A stretch of DNA of 64,000 bases from Ophioceras dolichostomum (taxonomy: Eukaryota; Ascomycota; Sordariomycetes; Magnaporthales; Ophioceraceae): NCBI GenBank assembly GCA_003049485.1, contig PYST01000174.1, positions 4,829 through 68,828 on the forward strand. Direction: 5' to 3'. Positions 55,001-64,000 of the stretch are shown one piece after another (within the stretch, counting starts at the first letter, position 1; each line of letters starts with the position of its first letter). The translations under genes and the position numbers were made by a program. The notes below the pieces were generated by a model, which saw only the letters and a list, made by a program, of their open reading frames with translations, was not told the origin of the DNA and searched no databases.

Positions 55001-57874
55001 GGACAGGACAGGACTCACTCTCTGTGCCGGTCGGGGGTTTCCGTACGGTTAACAACCCAGAGCTGCGCCTCATGTGGTAGTCCCTACCGTGCCACTGAGT
55101 AATCTGCCGGCCGTATCTTCGCGGTTTGATAGAATGGAATAGCAGAGTAGAATCCCGTGACTTGGCAGATAGTCTGCCCCGTCCTGTTGGAGGGTGGTCG
55201 CATACTAATTGGTATCGGTAAAGATGTAGTAGTCCGATATTTACGAGGGGCTTTCGAGTTGTCTGCTGTGCTTGTGCGCGTCAAGCAAGTGAGAATTCCA
55301 AAACGTGCCCAACTGTTTCTTGACTTGTCGGCCTTGGGACATGTCTCGCATGTGTCAAGCCGACAAGTGCAACGACTGACTGCCCGCAGCTGCTAACAAC
55401 GCCTCGGTGGCGGCAACTGTTGGGAGCGACGAGACACAAGGTACACCGCTTGGAAGCCGTGCAACAGCGAAACCTGCCTATCGCCATCGCGCCACTCGCT
55501 ATTCCAGTTCCTTTGACTCAATCCCTGATTCGGGCGGCGGCAGCTCCCTAGGTAGCTTCGCTGTCTGTGCTTCACACCACGTGTGCGGCAAAGTACGCAT
55601 CCTTCTCTCAGCGTATCCGTATGTATCCGTACGGTATGCCGCAGACCACAGACTGTGGCTGCGGCCGATGCAACGTCTTTTATGTCGGGGACCGACGTGT
55701 CCGCGTGCGACCAACTCTGAACCGGCTGTTCCCCCCCTTTTGCTCCGTCTCCATTCACCTTCATGCACTTGCGGCGATGGACACCTAGTCACTCAAGTTG
55801 GCCAGCCACTTTCTGCCCAAAGACGACTGACTGGGTTTGCTCGGGCAAGCGACCAACACTGGCTGGGCTTTGCTGGGCAGCGATAAAGGTCGGTGAGTGA
55901 GTTGGTGTGCTTTCACCTCCCAAACACGACGAAATGTCGGTGACATCGACGCCGCCGGATGCGTCGCGTGGACGGCCTTGTATCCTGAAGGGTTGGTTGG
56001 CAAGGACGACAACGACGACGCCGCAGGGTCGACCCCGATGGATCAACAAAGATGATGTAGCGAGGCTGTCAAGGGATTTATCTCGGCTCCACTTGGCGCT
56101 TTAGGCGACCACCGCGGCTACAGCGGGATTGGACAAGCTTTGCCGCGGATGTTTAAATAGTCGGAGCCGACCGACCACGTATCCGGTTGCTTATTGTCGG
56201 TGAGGGGAACAAGAGAGAGAGAGAGCAGAGAGACGCGAAGGACTGGCGAGCGCGTCGTGGGAAGAGACGAAAGGATCGTCCCCCCTAGGATCGCCCAGGC
56301 GGCGAAGAAACGAACACCTGGACAGACATGATCAGGTCCATTTACTGACCACATCCCACATCGCGGAGACCCTCTTCTTTCCCTTCCCGTGAGTGAGCGA
56401 AAAGCCTCGAGGGAAAAGGAAATAAACAATCGCGACTGCAAAAACAGGAATTTGTTTGCTTTGTTGCCTGCATACCAAGATTCCCATCTCGGCGTGGAAA
56501 TCATCATCAGAATTGTGCAGCAGCACTGCCACTGATCGATTAGGTTCTTGAATGCAGCGAACTGGTGATCTCGTCTTTCCAAAGGGTGTTTCCATGCAGA
56601 TCTTTCGTTTTTTTGCAGGACGAATGGAGGCCGCAGCGCTGTGCAGCAAAAAGCTCCGACTGGGTGGTTCCTTAAAATATCGATCGGAATGGGGAGGGGG
56701 GAATTTGGGGGCCCAATCCTTCCCGTATGGGCTTAGGCGATGGCTGTCTGGTACGCTGGGGAAGCCGATTGGCAAATCGTATGTGAGAGAAAGCTCGGAC
56801 AAGTGATGACGGTTCATGACTTTGAGTTGATAATCAGGTGCAAGCCTATCTGGTGCAAGCACCTGCAGAATGTGGTGAAGTGCAGGTGGACTTGCAGCGG
56901 GCTTGCTGCAGAATGAGAAAAGACCAACGACCGCGCCTCATTCTGTGCCAGGCTTGGCGCCCCCATTGTGGATGTGAAAGTGATACCCTCCCTTCCTGCG
57001 GATGCTTCCTGATGCTTCCCAATGCTCCCTGGACATCTTCCGACAACCTTCAAATTCATTCTGACCGGGTTGCATGTGGTGCAGCCCGCTGCAGTCAGTC
57101 TGCACCTTGCAGTAGCAGCAGCAGCACCAGGGTCTGATGTTGATCAATCAATATTAGATTTGACTCCATTCGGGGGTCTGGTCATGGACTCTGGTGTGTT
57201 CGTGTCTGCGGGCGTGCTGTCCTGTCACCGTCACAGCGGGGGGAAGCGAGAGGCGAGGAAGGAAGCCTCGGGCAACTACCACCCACCACCACTCACCCCA
57301 CCTTGGAGAGTGAGGCAAAAAGGGACAAGAACAGCGGTGCAGTACCGTGCCATTTCTATGTTCTGTCTTACCCATGGTATATTACACCTCATGTGTGGTC
57401 ATGTAGGAGAGTGGCTAAGTCGGTCTTTTCCCATGATTCAGATTTGAGATCGACAGGCAGAGAGAACTGAGGGGCTCGGTCTTGGGATTCCGAGTGGTGA
57501 GGAACAAAGTCGTGGTCTGCTCGCAGCGTACAGTGTCTGGTCTGGTGTTTCTCGTCTGGTGTGCCGCCCGCGTTGGTCGGCTCAGCCCGATCCCACGCAC
57601 CGCAGTCACAGTGAATTCCGGGGCGGGGGAACCGACCCTGACCTAATAATTCCACTGTCGCTCTCTCGCTCCCCGACTCCCCGAGCAAGTGATTCGCCTA
57701 TTCCTCTTTTTGCTCCTTCTTCTCTTCTTCTTTTTTGTTTTCCCTTTTCTTCCCTCTTGGTTTCATTCTCGTCAAATTCACTTTTCTGTGCCGGGTCTCC
57801 GCTCCGTGGTTCATCCCAACCCCGCGAATGGTGTCTCCCGTCGTGCCCCCTGTTTTCACACTTCAGTACGGAAT
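52049..57874. other. Gene-poor interval, 5.8 kb
   Basis: I found no ORF with recognisable protein features. Visible simple sequence: CA repeat at 52163-52177, CCCATG hexamers near 53515-53533, GACAG pentamers at about 54994-55014, AG repeat at 56210-56224 and GCAGCA near 57109-57126. A GC-rich patch at 54640-54785 repeats CCAGCCACTCGGC twice plus related CCAGCC elements. A short unannotated gene or non-coding RNA could be missed here. Confidence 0.4.
54994..55014. repeat. GACAG pentanucleotide repeat
   Basis: Four tandem GACAG units (ACAGGACAGGACAGGACAGG) lie in the gene-poor interval. Simple repeat, probably variable in copy number. Confidence 0.85.
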
Positions 57875-59451
57875 ATGAGTCCTCAACCACAGGACCCTGG
57901 AGCAGGCGGTCCAGGCAGTCCAAGCGGTCCAGGCGGCAGCAACATGAGCATCCCTGGAGGCTCAACATCCTCAACCTCGACCAGCAGCAGTGCTGATTCA
58001 TCAATAACCTCGACCACCCTGACGGAGACCTCGAGACCGCCTGATGTCACTACAGTACCAGAGCAAACAAGTTCTCCAACAACATCCATCGTTACAATCA
58101 CAACTGGCTCGCCTCCGTTCGAGCCTTCCTCTACTCAGAGCTCTGTAACCGGGCTTCCTGCGGTAGGAACATCTTCCGCGTCGTCGGCAATCGCTTCGAG
58201 CCAAGGAGATGGCAGTGGGTTGAGCACGGCTGCGATCGTGGGGATCGCCCTGGGCTGTCTCATCGCCGGCATAGCGGCCGGCGTGGTTGCCGCCTTCCTC
58301 CTCTTCCGAAGACGGAAGAATAACGAATCTGAACCCCTGTACATGTCGGCCTATTCGCCGGCGATGCAGGACGACGCCAAATACCTCTCGGACGTGCCCC
58401 AGTCGCCAATGCCGCCGTCCATGATCGGGCCGCCATCACCACCACACGCGACGGACGGCCCCGACTCGGTGCAGATGATGGAACAGTTCCTCCTGACGGC
58501 CGTCCCGGACAAGCGCATCGCGGCTGATCTGAAGGCCCTCGGCGAGCTGATCCAGAAGCACGTCAAGAACAACTACCACCGGCAACCGACGCACACCAAC
58601 CAGGCCGCGCTGACCCAGACGTTGATCGAGCTCGGGCTGGGCAAGGACGCCGCAATAGCCCCTGGTCAGATCGCCGCGCTCGCCTTGGCGCCGAAGACGA
58701 GACTGGCGGCGCTGCAGCACGTCATCGCCCGCGCTGTGATCGGCAGCCTCGCCTTGAGCGCTACTTCGCGCTTTTCGCTCCTCCCGGCGTCGATGGCAGC
58801 CTTCATGAGGGAGATGTCACCGAACGAGAGGCACCGGGGAAATCCTGATGGTGAGTTAACTTCCAGTGGCCGCAAGACAGGTTTCCGAAGCAGGATGCGG
58901 TTCGAGACGTGTGAGATGTGTGAGATGTGCAGGAGAAGAACAAGAAAAAGAAAAGAAAAAAAAATAGAACGAGTCGGAAACCCCGTTATCTCACTCGGAT
59001 TTTGAGAAGACCAAAATTTGCTGACGCGATGCACGTTTCATGTTTTGCAGCTGTATCAACCGCCTTCACCCGCTGGCGGCAACTGTCGGTCTTCCTCATC
59101 CACCCATGCCGGAGCGACAAGACGCCGCTAATCCCGACGCACGCGTCCGTGGGCGAGAAGGCGCGCGAGCTGGTCACGGCGCTCAACGGCTTCCTCGGCC
59201 TCTTCGTCGACCTGACCAGCTCCGAGGGTGTCGAGCAGGAGAGGCATCTGTACGACCTGGTGATGGAGTGCGCCAAGTTCGGCTACATGCTGATCTCGCA
59301 GCCGGGGGAGTTCCGGCTGCGGTACGACGGAGGACCGAGCCCCAGCGACATCGTCGTGTGTCCCGGTCTGGACAAGATCAGCGACGAGCACGGCAATAGA
59401 TACAGTCCCACCCGGACACTGTTGGCTCCTACGATCGAGGGGACGAGTTAG
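57875..59451 (+). CDS. Single-pass membrane protein with Ser/Thr-rich ectodomain, unknown function
   Basis: Exons 57875-58850 and 59051-59451 (200-bp intron, GTGAGT...GCAG, Ala codon split) give 458 aa. Residues 1-105 are Ser/Thr/Pro/Gly-rich, likely O-mannosylated if outside. One membrane span follows (AAIVGIALGCLIAGIAAGVVAAFLLF) with a stop-transfer RRRKNN. The cytosolic part is about 300 residues and looks folded: LLTAVPDKRIAADLKALGEL, QKHVKNNYHRQP, RLAALQHVIARAVIGSLAL, then after the intron AVSTAFTRWRQLSVFL, ELVTALNGFLGLFVDLTSSE and GYMLISQPGEFRLRYD. The layout recalls fungal wall-stress sensors, but no Cys-rich WSC head and no N-terminal signal peptide are seen from this start; an upstream exon might supply one. 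The upstream in-frame hydrophobic run (IRLFLFLLLLLFFFF) has no ATG. Function is not assigned. Confidence 0.75.
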
Positions 59452-60985
59452 AAAGAAAAGAAGACGAAGAAGAGACCAAAAAAAAGAAAAGAAAAGAAAA
59501 AGAAGAAGGCTGGACTGGACGTACGGAGCCGATCTGGCCACTGCACATCATACGCAGCGAATACCCCTTTCAAAACCCTTCCACACTGTATTTTTGTATC
59601 CCTAGCTAACCCTGGATATATAACTGCCCGGATATGGCCAGATTCAAAGCCATCTCAACATTATACTACATACAAGCTAATTTTACCAAATGCACTATTT
59701 GACCGCTCTTTTGCTTTATGTTGTGATCTTCGAATGGATTTTATGGATTTATGATATGTGTGTGATCCTCCCGCTCAGAGCCTCATCAGTCGGGCATCCT
59801 GAGCCCTGCCAGTGGGCATTCACTCGCAAGCTCGGAACCGGAGTTTGCGGAAAATGGGATATGTCCAGCATGGCGCATGCTTTTGGCCATGCCAGCAGCC
59901 ACCATGGATTAAGATCCCATCACTCACAAGCATATAAAAAATTTCGTGGTTGCCTGGCTGCGAGACTTAGTACGCTCCTTCTTGCCAACTCATTTTGAAG
60001 AGATTATCGCATTCAAAAGGATTCGATGGGGCTCCGACAACTCACGAGTCACGATGCATCGGTGATGGATTCGCTGCTTTCATACCTGGTACGCACAGTC
60101 CAAGTTCATCCCCAAACCGAGCCTCAGCCCTGTCGCCCTGTGTTCTGTGGGTCGAACTGTCGAGGTGGACCCTGACAGCGATTGACACTTCATGATCTCG
60201 CTTCATCCCCCGTATTTCAAGACGCGTCTGGGCCAACCAAATATACCTGGCTGCCTGGGTATGCCTGATGCGAATGTGAGGGCAATGTCGGAGACCCTCG
60301 AAACTTTTCTCCTATCCTCCACCAAAGCCCCGCCAAACTCTGGGGACCCTGAGATCCTGAGAGGCTGAGGAGCCACCCGGAAAAGCGGCAATGTGCGAAT
60401 CGAAGCTACGAAGAACTCCATCCTGTGGCCCAGCAGCGTCCACAACGCCCACCATCCCAGACTGCTGGGCCCGTGTGTGTGACCGGGCCCGAAAACTCGT
60501 CGCTCAATATGATTACCAAACACGCCATCCTGGGACAGGGATGGGATGAACGGCCATGAGCGGTCTGGTTGAAGGAAGCCGGGCCCAGAGAGCCGCCAGG
60601 TTTCCCTGTCTGCAAATAAGAGCCTCCATCCCTTGGGTTACGTGTACTGGGGCAACTGGCTTGCTCTTCACTGTTTGACCCGAATGTGTTTTCCGCAGGA
60701 CGGACGGTTGGCTTGACTGGTTGCTCGTAAGATCTCAGCCATAAACATCGCCCTCGCCCTCGCCTTCGCCCTTCCCTTCCCATCCTTCAAATACATGGGT
60801 TGTGAGAGCCAGTCATGCCTCAACAGCGATCACACAAAGCACCGAAGACGACACTGGAAATTAACGACACTAAAACGGCAACGGACTTCCCCAACAAGGC
60901 AGGACACTGAACAGGAAACTGGACAGGAGACTGGCCAGGAAACTGAACTTCAAGGGAAAGGAGGTCGGATAAAAACAAAGCAGCC
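59452..60985. other. Intergenic region, tandem genes, 1.5 kb
   Basis: The left end is purine-rich (AAAAGAAAAG-like, 59475-59510), likely the 3' untranslated region. ORFs of 60-125 codons show no protein-like features. The next gene's promoter is expected at 60.5-60.98 kb. Confidence 0.35.
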
Positions 60986-62809
60986 ATGGCTGTCGACATC
61001 ACAAGGAGCTCCGTCGGGCCGCTTGTGAAGGCCACCACCACCACCAACAACAACAAGGTGGTAGCTCTCCGGGTGAAGGTGCCAAAGGACGTCAGCGGCT
61101 GCCAGGAACTCGTCAGGCTGGTGGACCGTGAAGCCCAACGTCTAGCCGAGCTACGAGACGAACACTTCCGGGCGTTGAAGGACATAGACCCCGCCTCGCT
61201 GGAGGCCATCGACCAAGCTATCAGCTCTGCCAGCCGGACCCTCGAGGAGGTCGGGCCCTTGCTGGAAAAATACCAGTCGGAGACCAAGAGCCGCGGGCTG
61301 AGGCCGAACCTGAAGAAGAGGCTGTCGTGGGCGGTATCATCGGACGCCGACGTCTTCGCCAGAGACCACGGTCCTGCGCTGATGGACCGGCGGGCCGCCG
61401 TGCTCAACGAGCTCGACCGCCTCGAAGACTTCGTCTTCAACCAGACCGTGTTGTTGCCGACTCTAAGGATGGCCAACGTGGCTACGTCTGGGGACCAATC
61501 ACCAACGTCACTGTTGGGGCAGGGCTACAATGTACGAACAGCAGAGTTCGAAGAACTATCACGTATGTCCCGAGCGTTCTCGTCATCCACCCCAAGGCCA
61601 GATAAGTAAAGAACCTACTAACCAGGACGCTCTGTATCAGCACCCTTGGAGCCACAACTTGAACCTCGGAGACCAAGTCTTGACCTTTTGTTGCCCACCA
61701 TCGACATCCCAAGCTTGGACATGCCGTCGTCATATCTGTCCACGACGGACACGGAGCCAGAGCCCGATTGCTCACGAACTCCCACTCCGGATCTCCTTGC
61801 CCCTCCCGACACAGACACACCAGCTCCGAGTCCAATGCCATGGCAACCTCCTTCTTGTTCAACTCCAACCGACGCCTTTCCAAAGCTCGATATGGACATG
61901 ACGGTCATTCCCGGCCTTGCCGTCACATCTCCCGGGAAGTCGGCAACGTTTCCGCTGCAACAACCCAGACAGCTCGCCCGCCCACGCTCGATGTGCTTCT
62001 CTCCATACGCAGTAGAGCTGCCGTCCACACCCGCCGACGACGGTGGAGCAATATCCGGCGACCTGAGGCGCTACCGCTGGAGCACCCAGCCCGGCACCGG
62101 CGTGCGCAACTTCTCGCTCCCCGACCGACGAGAGGCCACCAGATCCCGCATACGAGCCCGCTCAGCAGCGGCCCTCCTCATGCCAGCCTCCGAGTACGTC
62201 TTCTCTTCCACGGCGGCGAGAGAACCCACCGGTGCGACCACTCCTCCACCGATCCCCGGCGGCGAGGCGCGGCGGCCGAGCTCGGCGCTCTCAGTCCACT
62301 CAGCCTGCAGCGCCGACACGCTCGAGACGCTCGTGGACCCAAACATGGCGTCCGTCCGAGACCTGCGAGGCATCAAGCGCGTCGAGACCGACTCGCTCCT
62401 GACGTATCTGCACCATCACCACCCTTACAAGAACGACGACGTCTACGAAGTCGACGGCGGCACCACCACCACCACCACCAACAGGAACAAGCCTTTCCTC
62501 CCGCCCATCTTGACAGGAAGAGGAGGAGGAGGAGGAGGAGGAGGAGGAGGAGGAGACAGCAAACAAAGCTCGCGATTCTCGCTCTTGTTCAGCGTGCCAC
62601 ACAGGAAACCCGTGCCCCGCCGACGGTCCGAGATACCTTCCCTGACCATCTTCGGCGAATACGCGAACGAAGCAGACAAGCCGCCCGTGATACCGCACGT
62701 CGTCATCGAGCCTAGCACGCCCGGCTCGACGCCCATCGCCACTCACGACATTTTCGTCATCCCGAAACAACAACAACAACAACAGCAGCAGCAGCAACAA
62801 CAACAACAG

Positions 62810-62840
<31 letters not shown>

Positions 62841-63247
62841 CCCAGCCCCAGCAAGTCCCTTTGCCGGTGAGCCCAGGTCCCGTGGAGCCAAAAACGCTCC
62901 TTCTAGCCGTAGACGGTCACACGCAGCTCCTGGAGGACAAGACCAAGCGCCAGCTGCTTGGTCTTGGTCTTCCTCTCCTCCCAGGACACGAAGGGATCCC
63001 CGCCGCCGAACTGCCAGCGGACGAGCCTGCTGCTGATGCGCTGGCATCCAACAACAACAACAACGACGACATGACAACTCCTCCTCCTGCTCGTCTTATT
63101 CGCGCTCCTACAGCTCCTGTCATCAGTACTACTGCTGCCTCGATCGTGGTGAGGGACGGCGGCCGGGCAGCCAGCGTGGAGTGGGTCAGAAGGTCACGAC
63201 TGTTGCAGTTGGACGAGATGCGCCGCCACCTAGCCTCCGTGGGATGA
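60986..63247 (+). CDS. Uncharacterised 732-aa protein, helical N-domain plus disordered Gly/Gln-rich part
   Basis: Exons 60986-61562 and 61626-63247 give 732 aa. The 63-bp intron is excellent (GTATGT donor, CTACTAAC branch at about 61615, CCAG acceptor) and removes the in-frame stop that would end a 207-aa protein; the frame continues EELS-RRSVSAPLEPQLEPRR. So the two long ORFs are one gene. The first about 150 residues form a charged helical domain (GCQELVRLVDREAQRLAELRDEH, ISSASRTLEEVGPLLEKYQS, LSWAVSSDADVFARDHGPALMDRRAAVLNELDRLEDFV) that I believe is shared by other fungal proteins of unknown role. The rest is disordered, with RRPSSALSVHSACSADTLETL and FSLLFSVPHRKPVPRRRSE. Gly (GGA, 62518-62555) and Gln (CAA/CAG, 62767-62840) runs follow. 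The C-terminal helix is VEWVRRSRLLQLDEMRRHLAS. No signal peptide. Confidence 0.8.
62518..62840. repeat. Coding trinucleotide repeats (GGA and CAA/CAG)
   Basis: A GGA/GAG run at 62518-62555 encodes polyglycine. A mixed CAA/CAG run at 62767-62840 encodes about 24 glutamines. Both keep frame and may vary in length between strains. Confidence 0.95.
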
Positions 63248-64000
63248 GGCGAAAGCGAAGCGGAGCGGAGTAATTAGTAGTAGGAGCCGGAGGAAGGAAG
63301 GGAAGGGTGCCTGCCTCAAAATATCCCGAAACGACGTGGCATTTGTTGTGCTCATCCATCCATCAATTCCTTAGAAACATAGTCTCTTCTTTGTGTGTGA
63401 TTTTTTGCCCTTTTATTTTAGGTGGATCATTAAAACAAGCGAAAGAAATCGGGTTGTATCCGGCAGTAGAAGTTGGGGATAGAGTTGGTTGGGGTTGTGG
63501 TGTGTTTTGCTGCGCCGCTGAGAGAATGTTCTTCCTTTGAGAATGAGGCTTGCACGCATGTTTGCGGCACGGTGAACAGCAGCCAGAGCACACGTCATGA
63601 TCATACAGAGAGACTGTCATCATTGTACTATGTACTACTACACCTTACCATATCACCAGTGTACCCAAATCATACCAAGCTGCCTTCCAAAGTTCTCATC
63701 TGTACCAACCAACTGTTGTGTATTGTCTCAGACGTACGATTTGTTCGTACCTTGAGGCCTACAATCGAGACAGACAGCACACAGCGCAGCAGGGAGGCAG
63801 GCAGGCAGGCAGGCAGGCAATGCTCAGCCTGACTCTGCTGTGCTCTGAGTCTAGGCCATCCATGATCATTGATGGCGTGTTTGGAAGCCTCCAATGTGAG
63901 GATTCATACGGGAATCGGAATATCTAACGCCTGGCCATCGCAGGTCCGTCCGGTTTGGTAGGTCCCCATGAGCGTGGAGCAGCGGGCGGCCCAGCAGGGG
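63248..64000. other. Right-end intergenic region
   Basis: 753 bp to the window edge. It contains a GGCA tetranucleotide repeat of about six units at 63794-63819. No gene is supported; a gene could begin beyond the edge. Confidence 0.4.

Noticed and set aside
55407..55886. 159-codon plus-strand ORF
   Set aside because: Ser/Arg/Cys-rich with no repeats or domains and overlapping ORFs in several frames; looks like chance in moderately GC-rich DNA.
61646..63247. Separate 533-codon gene starting near 61646
   Set aside because: The first codon is TTG, not ATG, and an ideal intron links the frame to the upstream ORF.
1..64000. tRNA, 5S rRNA, CRISPR or transposase genes
   Set aside because: I looked for B-box-like GGTTCGA-type sequence, 5S-like sequence, regular spacer arrays and transposase or reverse-transcriptase motifs and found none that held up.

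Overview
The window is nuclear DNA of a filamentous ascomycete, most likely a Sordariomycete. Genes are broken by short introns (about 60-290 bp) with GT...AG ends and CTAAC-like branch sites, coding DNA is GC-rich, and several products belong to filamentous-fungal families (a NIT4/NirA-type nitrate regulator, an AspB/Cdc3 septin, a DHA1-like major facilitator, a PPG1 phosphatase). I cannot name the genus from sequence alone. There is no operon structure, tRNA, rRNA, CRISPR array or intact transposon that I could recognise. Exon boundaries were worked out by hand from frame and splice signals.

Left part (1-23 kb): the 5' two-thirds of ku70 (cut by the window edge) is divergent from ferrochelatase hem15. 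Then come a multi-span membrane protein with a repeat tail, a 228-aa four-intron membrane protein, a 715-aa MFS transporter, a FHIT-like HIT hydrolase, the nitrate regulator nit4 (promoter with a GATAAG pair), a La RNA chaperone and, divergent from La, mitochondrial ribosomal protein uS4m.

Middle (25-43.9 kb): septin Cdc3/AspB, a cytosolic-PLA2-like phospholipase with a mitochondrial-looking N-terminus, mitochondrial ribosomal protein mL44 divergent from a 93-aa complex-I-type subunit, a small RING protein, an uncharacterised 765-aa Pro/Gln-rich protein, phosphatase PPG1 and a small membrane protein. Genes for mitochondrial jobs (hem15, uS4m, mL44, the complex-I-like subunit, possibly the phospholipase and HIT protein) are frequent, but their neighbourhood need not be functional.

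Right part (43.9-64 kb) is gene-sparse. Between 43.9 and 57.9 kb only two genes can be supported, both on the + strand and both encoding secreted Asn/Leu/Gly-rich proteins. They share an alignable core and a 5'-leader intron with matching boundaries, so they look like a diverged duplicate pair of unknown function; this is the most novel item in the window. It is followed by a single-pass Ser/Thr-rich membrane protein with a conserved-looking cytoplasmic part, and a 732-aa two-exon protein with Gly and Gln runs that would be easy to mis-split in two. Intergenic DNA carries many short TACCTAGGTA-type palindromes and simple repeats.
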